A DNA stretch of 6,967 nucleotides, from assembly GCA_009703545.1 (NCBI GenBank), contig WLFX01000051.1:1-6967 (forward strand). Direction: 5' to 3'. The stretch comes from Actinomycetota bacterium (lineage in GTDB: Bacteria; Actinomycetota; Actinomycetes; Actinomycetales; Microbacteriaceae). Shown here piece after piece: positions 1-5,327 of this stretch (position 1 is its first letter; each line of letters starts with the position of its first letter). The notes under the pieces were generated by a model. The model saw nothing but the letters and a program-made list of their open reading frames with translations, ran no database searches and had not been told where the DNA came from. A program made the translations under genes and the position numbers.

Positions 1-566
1 CGGCTGTGCAGCATCTTGTGGCCGTTGACGAAACCGTTCGTTTCGCTCTTCGCGCGTAGTGTGACAACAGCGGACGCGAGGCGGTGGTCGTAGGCGGCGA
101 CGCTCGCACCGAGCTTTGCGCCAGCTTCGAGTTTCGGAGTGGCCTTGCCATAGTTGAACACGCGCGTGACAGCGATGTTGCCCAGCTTCTTGGGGTAACC
201 CTGGAACCAGCCGCGACCGATCGCAAAGTCTTTCGTCACCCAGATGGCGACACAGCGACTGTAGGTGACGCCTTCGTACTTGCATCGAACGACCACAAAT
301 GCTTCAAGGTATTGCGAGCGCACGGGGTCGAGAAGTTCGGCCCCACCGGTACTGCACGACTGCCAGTCGGCCCAAATCATCGCCACAGCGCCGGGGTTTT
401 CGTCAGCGAGTTCAAGGTCAGGGGGAAGGATTGCGCGAACGTTCTGGGGGTCCGTCAGGTATTCGACCGTAAGCAGCGTTCCCGAGTAAAACCACGGCAT
501 CTCCGGGACAAGTGCACTCTTCCCGGTCGGGGTCAGAGGGGGCAGGAATCCATTCAAATCAGTCAT
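1..566 (-). CDS. Acetoacetate decarboxylase-fold family enzyme, C-terminus cut by the window edge
   Basis: The minus strand is open from ATG at 566 to base 1, giving 188 residues. Residues 117-129 contain GYPKKLG. This matches the YPKKLG motif of Clostridium acetobutylicum acetoacetate decarboxylase, where the first lysine (K115) forms the Schiff base; here it is K126, followed by K127. The segment YLEAFVVV (86-93) precedes it as in the family, and E88 is a candidate active-site acid. The usual GRE before the lysines is GRG-W here, so the environment differs from the true decarboxylase. Family members are about 240-270 residues, so roughly a quarter is missing. Known relatives include decarboxylases and aldolase-dehydratases acting on keto acids; the substrate cannot be told from this sequence. 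There is no Shine-Dalgarno sequence before the ATG; a -10 element lies 7 bases upstream. The gene is divergent from the APC permease. Confidence 0.88.
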   Translation of the reverse strand, partial: MTDLNGFLPPLTPTGKSALVPEMPWFYSGTLLTVEYLTDPQNVRAILPPDLELADENPGAVAMIWADWQSCSTGGAELLDPVRSQYLEAFVVVRCKYEGVTYSRCVAIWVTKDFAIGRGWFQGYPKKLGNIAVTRVFNYGKATPKLEAGAKLGASVAAYDHRLASAVVTLRAKSETNGFVNGHKMLHS

Positions 567-573
567 GGAAGCC

Positions 574-602
574 ACTGTACCGAATCATTCGGAAGCGAAC
601 AA
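574..602 (-). promoter_or_regulatory. Candidate leaderless promoter of the decarboxylase-like gene
   Basis: On the minus strand, TTGTTC (602-597), a 17-base spacer and TACAGT (579-574) form a plausible -35/-10 pair. The -10 lies 7 bases before the ATG at 566, so transcription would begin at or next to the start codon. The absence of a ribosome binding site fits this. The start point is inferred, not shown. Confidence 0.5.
580..592. promoter_or_regulatory. Perfect 13-bp palindrome inside the promoter spacer, candidate operator
   Basis: CCGAATCATTCGG has 6-bp perfect arms around one central base. It directly abuts the predicted -10 element and fills most of the spacer of the decarboxylase-like gene's promoter, where a bound repressor would block RNA polymerase. 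The cognate regulator is not identifiable in the window. Confidence 0.4.
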
Positions 603-699
603 TCCTTTCACTGAAACGTCTGTAACGACGGGCGCTCAATTGAACCAAAAGGTGAGTCCCCCTTGCGGTCTGGGAAAAAATTCGGCACAGTAGTAAAAG

Positions 700-717
700 T
701 CGTTTGTATCAGAACGA
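700..717. promoter_or_regulatory. Inverted repeat TCGTT-N8-AACGA upstream of the APC permease
   Basis: Five-base perfect arms (700-704 and 713-717) flank eight bases. The repeat overlaps the most plausible -10 for the permease (TGTATC, 705-710, with TCGGCA at 682-687 as a weak -35, spacer 17). The promoter match is poor (about half of the consensus positions), so both the operator and the promoter are tentative. Confidence 0.28.
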
Positions 718-738
718 TTTTTATGTCACTAACTCAAT

Positions 739-745
739 GAGGAGA
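739..745 (+). promoter_or_regulatory. Ribosome binding site of the APC permease
   Basis: GAGGAGA ends 7 bases before the ATG at 753, which fixes that start. It is one of the few genes here with a clear Shine-Dalgarno sequence. Confidence 0.75.
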
Positions 746-752
746 CTCTGTC

Positions 753-2291
753 ATGGCATCAACCACTTCCAGTGGCGAACTCAAGAAAGGACGTCTCGGT
801 GTACTCGGGATTGTCTTCTTCGTAGTCGCCGCATCCGCACCGCTGGTCGGTATGACCGGCGCGGTCCCCGTCGCAATGCTTGTCGGTAACGGTTCGGCCG
901 TCCCCGGCACGTATCTCGCGGTTGGCCTTACCCTGCTGTTGTTCTCGGTCGGATATTCGGCCATGAGCAGCCGCGTCACCAACACCGGAGCGTTCTTCGC
1001 CTACGTTGGCCGCGGACTCGGCACCAACATGGGAGTCGCATCGGCATTCACGTCGATCCTCGCCTACGCCACGATTCAGCTCGCAATCTATGGCTTCTTC
1101 GGCGGCCTCGTCCAGGGAACAATGGCCGGTTACGGCATCGACCTTCCCTGGATCGTCTGGGCTGGTATCGCGTGGGTTATCGTCACCGCGCTGTCGCTCA
1201 TGTCGGTCGATCTCGGCGCCAAGGTACTGGGCGTATTCCTGGTCCTCGAACTGACCTCACTGCTCATCGTTGCGGGTGCAATCCTCATCAACGGTGGGCC
1301 TGACGGCGGCGTCAACCTCGCCGCATCGTTCGACCCGAACGCAATCCTTGCCGGCGGCATCACCGGTGCAGCCGGTATCGCCATCGCGTTCGCCTTCGCC
1401 TCGTTCATCGGGTTCGAAGCCACCGCGATCTACGGTGAAGAATCGTCAAACCCCAAGAAGACCGTTCCTACCGCGACCTATTGGGCCATCGGAATCATCA
1501 CCGCACTGTTCGCGATTGTTTCACTCGCGATGGTCACCGGTTATGGAAACGGAATGGTCGATGACGGTGCTGGCGGAGAAATGCCCGCTCTTGTTGCCGC
1601 AATCCTCAACGTCACTGCGGTCGACGGAGCCCCGTTGGCAAACCCCGCGGGAATGTTGTTCGACCTCGCCAACACCTATGTAGGGCCGTGGATTGTCAGC
1701 ATCATGGAGATTCTCGTCATCTCGAGCCTCTTCGCCGGACTCCTCGCGTTCCAGAACGCAACCTCGCGCTACTTCTTCGCGATGGGTCGCGGTGGTGTCC
1801 TGCCGAAGTCGTTCGCGTCGGTCAACGGTCGCGGTGCACCTCGCACGGGTGTCTACGCGACCTCGATCCTCGCGATTGTCGTCATGGCAACCTTCTACAT
1901 CGCCGGTCTCGACCCCGTCCTCAACCTGTTCTTCTGGATGTCGTCGATCACCGCGGTTGCCGTCATGGTCGTCGAGGTGCTGGTATCACTCGCAATCTTC
2001 CGCTTCTTCCGCAAGGAAGGTGGAGTCAGCGTGTGCAAGAGCACCATCGCCCCACTCGTCTCGGCAGTTCTTCTGGCCGGTGGCGTGTACCTCGTGATGA
2101 GCCGCTTCAACCTGCTCGCGGGCACCGCTGGGGACGGCGTTGACCCGTCACTCCCTGAGAGCGCGTGGTCGCTCAGCTCGCTCGGCTGGTTCCTCATGCT
2201 CAGCCCCTTCATTGCTGCAGTGATCGGATACATCGCTGCGGTCATCAACAAGAAGGAAAACGCCTCGCTCGTCAAGGACATCCTGTCCTAG
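753..2291 (+). CDS. APC-superfamily amino acid/amine permease
   Basis: The 512-residue protein is strongly hydrophobic with about 12 membrane segments, the usual size and build of amino acid-polyamine-organocation permeases. TM1 (about 18-40) carries the broken-helix pattern APLVGMTGAVP. Residues 214-241 hold the family hallmark around TM6, FIGFEATAIYGEE followed by NPKKTVP. Residues 335-366 hold the conserved NATSRYFFAMGRGGVLP loop after TM8. The N-terminus (1-17) is a short cytoplasmic tail, and the end is a basic tail after the last helix. It should import an amino acid or related amine by proton or sodium symport, or by exchange; the substrate is not readable. It starts after a good ribosome binding site and is followed by a terminator, so it is probably monocistronic. 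Its divergent neighbour is a decarboxylase-like enzyme, which suggests but does not show a shared catabolic role. Confidence 0.93.
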   Translation: MASTTSSGELKKGRLGVLGIVFFVVAASAPLVGMTGAVPVAMLVGNGSAVPGTYLAVGLTLLLFSVGYSAMSSRVTNTGAFFAYVGRGLGTNMGVASAFTSILAYATIQLAIYGFFGGLVQGTMAGYGIDLPWIVWAGIAWVIVTALSLMSVDLGAKVLGVFLVLELTSLLIVAGAILINGGPDGGVNLAASFDPNAILAGGITGAAGIAIAFAFASFIGFEATAIYGEESSNPKKTVPTATYWAIGIITALFAIVSLAMVTGYGNGMVDDGAGGEMPALVAAILNVTAVDGAPLANPAGMLFDLANTYVGPWIVSIMEILVISSLFAGLLAFQNATSRYFFAMGRGGVLPKSFASVNGRGAPRTGVYATSILAIVVMATFYIAGLDPVLNLFFWMSSITAVAVMVVEVLVSLAIFRFFRKEGGVSVCKSTIAPLVSAVLLAGGVYLVMSRFNLLAGTAGDGVDPSLPESAWSLSSLGWFLMLSPFIAAVIGYIAAVINKKENASLVKDILS

Positions 2292-2308
2292 TCGTTATTG
2301 GCACAATT

Positions 2309-2340
2309 GGACGGGCTCGGTCGAAAGACCGGGCTCGTCC
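2309..2340 (+). terminator. Strong hairpin terminator of the APC permease gene
   Basis: A 14-bp stem (2309-2322 with 2327-2340) closes on a GAAA tetraloop; two of the pairs are G-U wobbles and the rest are Watson-Crick. It begins 17 bases after the permease stop codon. The following CCTTT is only a weak U-tract, which is common for actinobacterial terminators. Confidence 0.85.
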
Positions 2341-2352
2341 CCTTTAGGCACG

Positions 2353-2358
2353 TACGAT
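2353..2358 (+). promoter_or_regulatory. -10 element of a probable leaderless promoter for the GNAT gene
   Basis: TACGAT lies 6 bases before the ATG at 2365, and no Shine-Dalgarno sequence is present. The region where a -35 would sit is taken up by the right arm of the upstream terminator and has no good -35 match, so this would be a -10-driven promoter. Confidence 0.5.
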
Positions 2359-2364
2359 AAGCGC

Positions 2365-3117
2365 ATGCGCATCGAATCAATCTCCGACTCGAACGGTCAC
2401 GCCGTTGGCCTCCCCGTTTCCTCTCTCGAACCAGCAGAACGCCCGAGTGGCGCGGCATTGACGGGCTCGCGGGTTCGACTCGAACGCCTCAGTGCCGAGC
2501 AACACGCGTCCGATTTGTTTCATGCGTTGCAGGCAAATCCCGCAGGAACCATGTGGACGTATATGCCGCACGGCCCGTTCGAAAGCGAGAGTGATTTCAT
2601 CAAATGGGTGTCGAGTATCGATAACTCGACTGATCCCCTGTTCTACTCCATCGTCGACCTCGCGACAAATAAATCCGTTGGTATCGCGTCGTATTTGCGC
2701 ATCGATACGCATAACCGCACCATCGAGGTTGGCTGGCTGACATTCTCGGAACTACTCCGGCGAAGTGCCGCCGCAACCGAAGCGATGTACCTCATGGCGA
2801 CGCATGCGTTCGAGCTCGGATACCGACGCTACGAATGGAAATGCAACGCGCTCAATGCGCCGTCCATCGCAGCCGCGGAACGACTCGGCTTTAGTTTCGA
2901 AGGGGTTTTCCGAAACGCGGTCATCGTCAAGGGACACAATCGGGATACCGCGTGGTTTGGATTCACTGACGGTGATTGGCCGGCAATCAAACTGGCGCAC
3001 GAAACCTGGCTTGACCCGTCTAACTTCGACGAATCGGGCAACCAGAAGTCAAGCCTTCGGGATTTGACTGCCCCATTACGTCATTCCGCGTGGCCAACAC
3101 TTACCGTCGAACGGTAA
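2365..3117 (+). CDS. GNAT-family N-acetyltransferase, RimJ/RimL-like
   Basis: This 250-residue protein transfers an acetyl group from acetyl-CoA to an amine; the acceptor is unknown. The GNAT fold runs from about residue 32 (LTGSRVRLERLSAEQ) to 200. WTYMPHGPF (64-72) is the conserved early loop of this subfamily. EVGWLTFSELLRRSAAATEAM (spanning 121-141) corresponds to motif A, the pyrophosphate-binding turn leading into a helix. NAPSIAAAERLGFSFEG (164-180) is motif B, as in RimJ/RimL proteins. The C-terminal WLDPSNFD (215-222) is also typical of the actinobacterial members. The first 30 residues are poorly conserved in type; the start at 2365 is supported by the nearby -10 element rather than by a ribosome binding site. 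Related proteins acetylate ribosomal N-termini, amino acids or drugs. It probably forms its own transcription unit. Confidence 0.88.
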   Translation: MRIESISDSNGHAVGLPVSSLEPAERPSGAALTGSRVRLERLSAEQHASDLFHALQANPAGTMWTYMPHGPFESESDFIKWVSSIDNSTDPLFYSIVDLATNKSVGIASYLRIDTHNRTIEVGWLTFSELLRRSAAATEAMYLMATHAFELGYRRYEWKCNALNAPSIAAAERLGFSFEGVFRNAVIVKGHNRDTAWFGFTDGDWPAIKLAHETWLDPSNFDESGNQKSSLRDLTAPLRHSAWPTLTVER

Positions 3118-3143
3118 ACCTCAACTCGGTTCGGGGACTTCTG

Positions 3144-3172
3144 TTTACCTGCGCCACATATTTCCCTATGAT
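3144..3172 (+). promoter_or_regulatory. Candidate sigma-70-type promoter upstream of the ion permease
   Basis: TTTACC (3144-3149) and TATGAT (3167-3172) are separated by 17 bases and match 4/6 and 5/6 consensus positions. A second TATGAT lies one helical turn further on (3178-3183). Transcription from here would start near 3179 and run into the hairpin at 3211-3244 before reaching the permease gene. Confidence 0.45.
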
Positions 3173-3184
3173 TTTCCTATGATT
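3165..3184 (+). repeat. Two direct copies of CCTATGATT with an 11-base period
   Basis: The copies lie at 3165-3173 and 3176-3184. The period is about one DNA turn, as in tandem protein-binding sites, and each copy contains a -10-like TATGAT. The second copy is also bracketed by TTTCC and GGAAA (3173-3177 and 3185-3189). The repeat may duplicate a promoter element or form a regulator site. Confidence 0.5.
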
Positions 3185-3210
3185 GGAAACTTCTAACGCC
3201 ACCCACAGAC

Positions 3211-3244
3211 CAGTCGGCGTCGCGGATCACCGCGGCGCCGACTG
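3211..3244 (+). terminator. Strong 15-bp hairpin, terminator or leader attenuator
   Basis: Arms 3211-3225 and 3230-3244 pair over 15 bp with one G-U wobble and an ATCA loop, and they are very G+C rich. No T-run follows. It lies 94 bases after the GNAT stop and 58 bases before the permease start. It can serve as the GNAT terminator. If the promoter at 3144-3172 is active, it would sit in that transcript's leader. Confidence 0.65.
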
Positions 3245-3265
3245 CTAATGCCAGCACACGGTAAA

Positions 3266-3294
3266 TTAGGAACTTGACCCCGCCTCGTTAGGAT
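3266..3294 (+). promoter_or_regulatory. Proximal candidate promoter of the ion permease with a TTAGGA direct repeat
   Basis: TAGGAT (3289-3294) is a TAnnnT -10 element 7 bases before the ATG at 3302, suggesting leaderless transcription. TTAGGA occurs at 3266-3271, placed 17 bases upstream as a weak -35, and again at 3288-3293 overlapping the -10. The AGGA at 3290-3293 could instead act as a short ribosome binding site, so the two readings compete. Confidence 0.4.
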
Positions 3295-3301
3295 TCCAGC
3301 C

Positions 3302-4576
3302 ATGCTGTTGACCGTTACGTCACTAATCTTCATCGTTGCGTTCATCTTGATCTTGACGGAAAAGGTTCCTCACTATCTCGTCGCCGGGGTCGGCGCTATT
3401 GCCGTCCTTGCAATCGGCGCACTAGACCCCGTCACGGCGTTTACCAACCACGAGATGGGAATCGACTGGAGTGTCATCTTTCTCCTTATCGGCATGATGC
3501 TGATGGTGGGGGCAATCAAGACGACCGGAGTCTTTCAATTTCTTGCGGTCAAGGCCGCGATTCTGGCGCGCGGAAACGCACGAAACACGTTGCTCCTCAT
3601 CCTGGGAATTTCAGCACTCACGAGCACGGTTTTGCCCAACTTGACTATCGTGATGCTCGTCGCCCCCGTGGCAATTCACCTCGCTCGTGAACTGGGCCGA
3701 TCGCCCGTGCCATTTCTTCTGGCGACCATCATCGGGAGCAACGTGGGAGGCACGGCCACGCTTATCGGGGACCCACCGAACCTGATTATTGGAAGTCGCG
3801 TGGGGATCGATTTTATGCAGATGCTCGTCGTTATGGGGCCGATTGCGCTTATCGGACTCGTGGTGACCGCTCTGTACTTCGTCATCGCGTTTCGGAAATC
3901 GCTAGCGCCAACCACCGACGATGCTTCACGCAAAATCACGACCACCGCCACGCTGACCAATGTGCCACTTCTGGTAGTGAGCCTCGTATTGCTCGCCCTC
4001 ATCATCGGGACCTATATCGTCGGGACGTTCTTTGGGTTGTCGCCCGAATACATCGCGCTTTCCAGCGGTGTACTCGCAACCCTGATGTCTCGCGCGTCGT
4101 TGACACAAGCTGCGGCCACCGTCGAATGGAAAACTCTCGGTTTCTTCGCGGGACTTTTTATCATCGTCGGTGCTCTCGTTTCGGTCGGGGCACTCGAGGC
4201 CGTGTCCCGCTGGCTGATCTCGATTATCGGTAGCGACATCAACGTCATTTCAATTTCGCTGCTCGCATTTTCGGGAATCGTGTCGGGAATCGTCGACAAT
4301 ATCCCTTACGTCACGAGCATGATTCCCGTTATTTTCAACTTAAACGACGCCCTCGGATTGCCGGAACCGTCGGTGCTCTGGTGGGCGTTGGCAACAGGTG
4401 CTGACTTTGGCGGAAGCCTTACTGTTGTCGGAGCAAGTGCCAACATCGTCGGAGTTGCCATCGCCCATCGCGAAGGAATCAAACTTTCAATGTGGGATTA
4501 CGCCAAGGTAGGGATTCCGGTCACCCTGTTGTCGCTACTCGCGACGGTTCCCTATTTCCTCTTCGTCATCAATTAG
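3302..4576 (+). CDS. ArsB/NhaD-type (SLC13-like) ion permease
   Basis: The 424-residue protein has about 10-12 membrane segments and the duplicated architecture of the ArsB/citrate-transporter part of the Ion Transporter superfamily. The first half ends in GSNVGGTATLIGDPPNLIIG (145-164), whose GDPPN is the hallmark. The second half repeats the theme with VDNIPYVTSMIPV (331-343) and GGSLTVVGASANIVG (370-384). A hydrophilic cytoplasmic linker of about 25 residues (197-221) joins the halves. Relatives move arsenite, sodium in exchange for protons, or di- and tricarboxylates; nothing here decides between these. There is no arsenate reductase or ArsR nearby, so an arsenic role is not supported by context. 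Its stop codon overlaps that of the convergent DtxR-family gene by 4 bp. Length and motifs look complete. Confidence 0.9.
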   Translation: MLLTVTSLIFIVAFILILTEKVPHYLVAGVGAIAVLAIGALDPVTAFTNHEMGIDWSVIFLLIGMMLMVGAIKTTGVFQFLAVKAAILARGNARNTLLLILGISALTSTVLPNLTIVMLVAPVAIHLARELGRSPVPFLLATIIGSNVGGTATLIGDPPNLIIGSRVGIDFMQMLVVMGPIALIGLVVTALYFVIAFRKSLAPTTDDASRKITTTATLTNVPLLVVSLVLLALIIGTYIVGTFFGLSPEYIALSSGVLATLMSRASLTQAAATVEWKTLGFFAGLFIIVGALVSVGALEAVSRWLISIIGSDINVISISLLAFSGIVSGIVDNIPYVTSMIPVIFNLNDALGLPEPSVLWWALATGADFGGSLTVVGASANIVGVAIAHREGIKLSMWDYAKVGIPVTLLSLLATVPYFLFVIN

Positions 4577-5241
4577 GCAACAACGAAAAGCTGGGCAGCG
4601 AGGTGCGCGTCTAGAGCAACACTTCCCTGCGCGCCGGTAACAGAGTATTGGCCACTCTCGACCGTGACCATGACTCCACTCCCAGGAATGATTCCAGTAG
4701 CGGCGCACGCCTGGAGTAACCCCTCATCTGCTTGAATACCCTCGCCTATCGCGGTCACCGTCATCGGAGTTCCGTCGGCGCATTCCGTGGCCGGGTCTCC
4801 GTGGACGAACGGATTGGACGTCCGCCCAATCAATTCGAGCCCCGGGATCGGGTTGCCGTACGGGTCGCTGTCGAGGTTGGTGAGCAAGGCGGCGAGTTTC
4901 TGTTCGGCGGCATCACCGAGGACGTGTTCCCAGCGACACGCTTCTTCGTGACAGTCCGCCCAATCAAGACCGAGGACATCGAACAAGAATCGTTCCGTGA
5001 TTCGGTGTTTCCTCATAACCGCGACTGCAATGCGGCGCCCCTCTGGGGTGAGTTCGACGATGCGATTGTCGTCAAGGTGCAACAAGCCATCTCTCTCGAG
5101 CCGCGACACAGTTTGTGACACAGAGGGCATCGCTTGCTCAAGGCGTTCCGCGAGGCGAGCGCGAAGGGCGGGCTGGCGCTGCTCTTCGAGTTCGAAGACG
5201 ACCTTGAGATACATCTCGGTCGTGTCAATCAAATCGGACAT
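4573..5241 (-). CDS. DtxR/IdeR-family metal-dependent transcriptional repressor
   Basis: This 222-residue protein starts MSDLIDTTEMYLK, as IdeR and DtxR do. The winged helix-turn-helix spans about 4-70, with recognition region MPSVSQTVSRLERDGLL (38-54). The dimerisation and metal-binding domain (about 70-140) has every DtxR ligand at the standard number: M10, C102, E105 and H106 for one site, H79, E83 and H98 for the other. Cysteine at 102 points to the iron-sensing rather than the MntR type. A C-terminal SH3-like domain (about 155-222) is present; its two DtxR ancillary ligands (E170, Q173) appear replaced by D172 and L175 in my hand alignment. The start at 5241 is chosen because GAGGGGGG lies 8 bases upstream and the family begins here; an ATG at 5247 is too close to it. 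It probably represses iron-responsive genes when metal-loaded; its targets are unknown. Confidence 0.93.
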   Translation of the reverse strand: MSDLIDTTEMYLKVVFELEEQRQPALRARLAERLEQAMPSVSQTVSRLERDGLLHLDDNRIVELTPEGRRIAVAVMRKHRITERFLFDVLGLDWADCHEEACRWEHVLGDAAEQKLAALLTNLDSDPYGNPIPGLELIGRTSNPFVHGDPATECADGTPMTVTAIGEGIQADEGLLQACAATGIIPGSGVMVTVESGQYSVTGAQGSVALDAHLAAQLFVVA

Positions 5242-5249
5242 ACACATCA

Positions 5250-5257
5250 CCCCCCTC
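5250..5257 (-). promoter_or_regulatory. Ribosome binding site of the DtxR-family gene
   Basis: On the minus strand GAGGGGGG sits 8 bases before the ATG at 5241 and only 2 bases before the alternative ATG at 5247, so it selects the downstream start. Confidence 0.65.
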
Positions 5258-5258
5258 T

Positions 5259-5288
5259 TTCTCAAAAATACCGTCCGCTGTGGATAAT
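5259..5288 (+). promoter_or_regulatory. Candidate promoter of the secreted FN3 protein gene
   Basis: TTCTCA (5259-5264), 18 bases, then GATAAT (5283-5288) match 4/6 and 5/6 consensus positions. The predicted start near 5295 gives a leader of about 33 bases. The divergent DtxR-family promoter must lie in the same 86 bases; TATTTT (5270-5265, minus) is a weak candidate -10 for it. Confidence 0.42.
5279..5287 (-). promoter_or_regulatory. Perfect DnaA-box sequence in the divergent promoter region
   Basis: The minus strand reads TTATCCACA, the full consensus DnaA box. It overlaps the predicted -10 of the secreted protein gene. Only one box is seen, so this is not an origin; it may be a DnaA regulatory site or chance. 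Confidence 0.4.
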
Positions 5289-5293
5289 TCGCG

Positions 5294-5307
5294 ACACGAG
5301 TTCGTGT
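5294..5307. promoter_or_regulatory. 14-bp palindrome ACACGA-GT-TCGTGT, candidate operator
   Basis: Perfect 6-bp arms surround two bases. It covers the predicted transcription start of the secreted protein gene and lies between the two divergent genes, a common operator position. It does not resemble the known IdeR/DtxR box (TTAGG...CCTAA), so if the neighbouring repressor binds here its specificity would be unusual. Confidence 0.42.
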
Positions 5308-5312
5308 GGAGT

Positions 5313-5318
5313 GGTGAG
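5313..5318 (+). promoter_or_regulatory. Ribosome binding site of the secreted FN3 protein gene
   Basis: GGTGAG ends 9 bases before the ATG at 5328; it is a moderate match and supports that start together with the signal peptide. Confidence 0.5.
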
Positions 5319-5327
5319 TTATCTTTC

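Noticed and set aside
84..614. Plus-strand open frame of 176 codons
   Set aside because: It runs antisense to the decarboxylase-like gene, has no recognisable domain, and the minus frame carries the conserved GYPKKLG motif.
1688..2143. Plus-strand open frame inside the permease gene
   Set aside because: It is an out-of-frame shadow of the APC permease, rich in Arg, Ser and Pro, without a ribosome binding site.
3266..3284. An IdeR/DtxR box beginning at the first TTAGG
   Set aside because: Only the first five bases and a few later ones agree with the 19-bp consensus; the second half-site is missing.
3302..5241. Arsenic-resistance operon
   Set aside because: The permease is ArsB-like in fold only; there is no ArsR, ArsC or ArsA, and the adjacent regulator is an iron-type DtxR protein in the opposite orientation.
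5239..5265. Longer start for the DtxR-family protein at 5265
   Set aside because: The extra eight residues are not found in the family, and the ribosome binding site at 5250-5257 lies inside this extension and points to the ATG at 5241.
5279..5287. Replication origin
   Set aside because: There is a single DnaA box, no AT-rich unwinding element or box cluster, and no dnaA or dnaN gene nearby.
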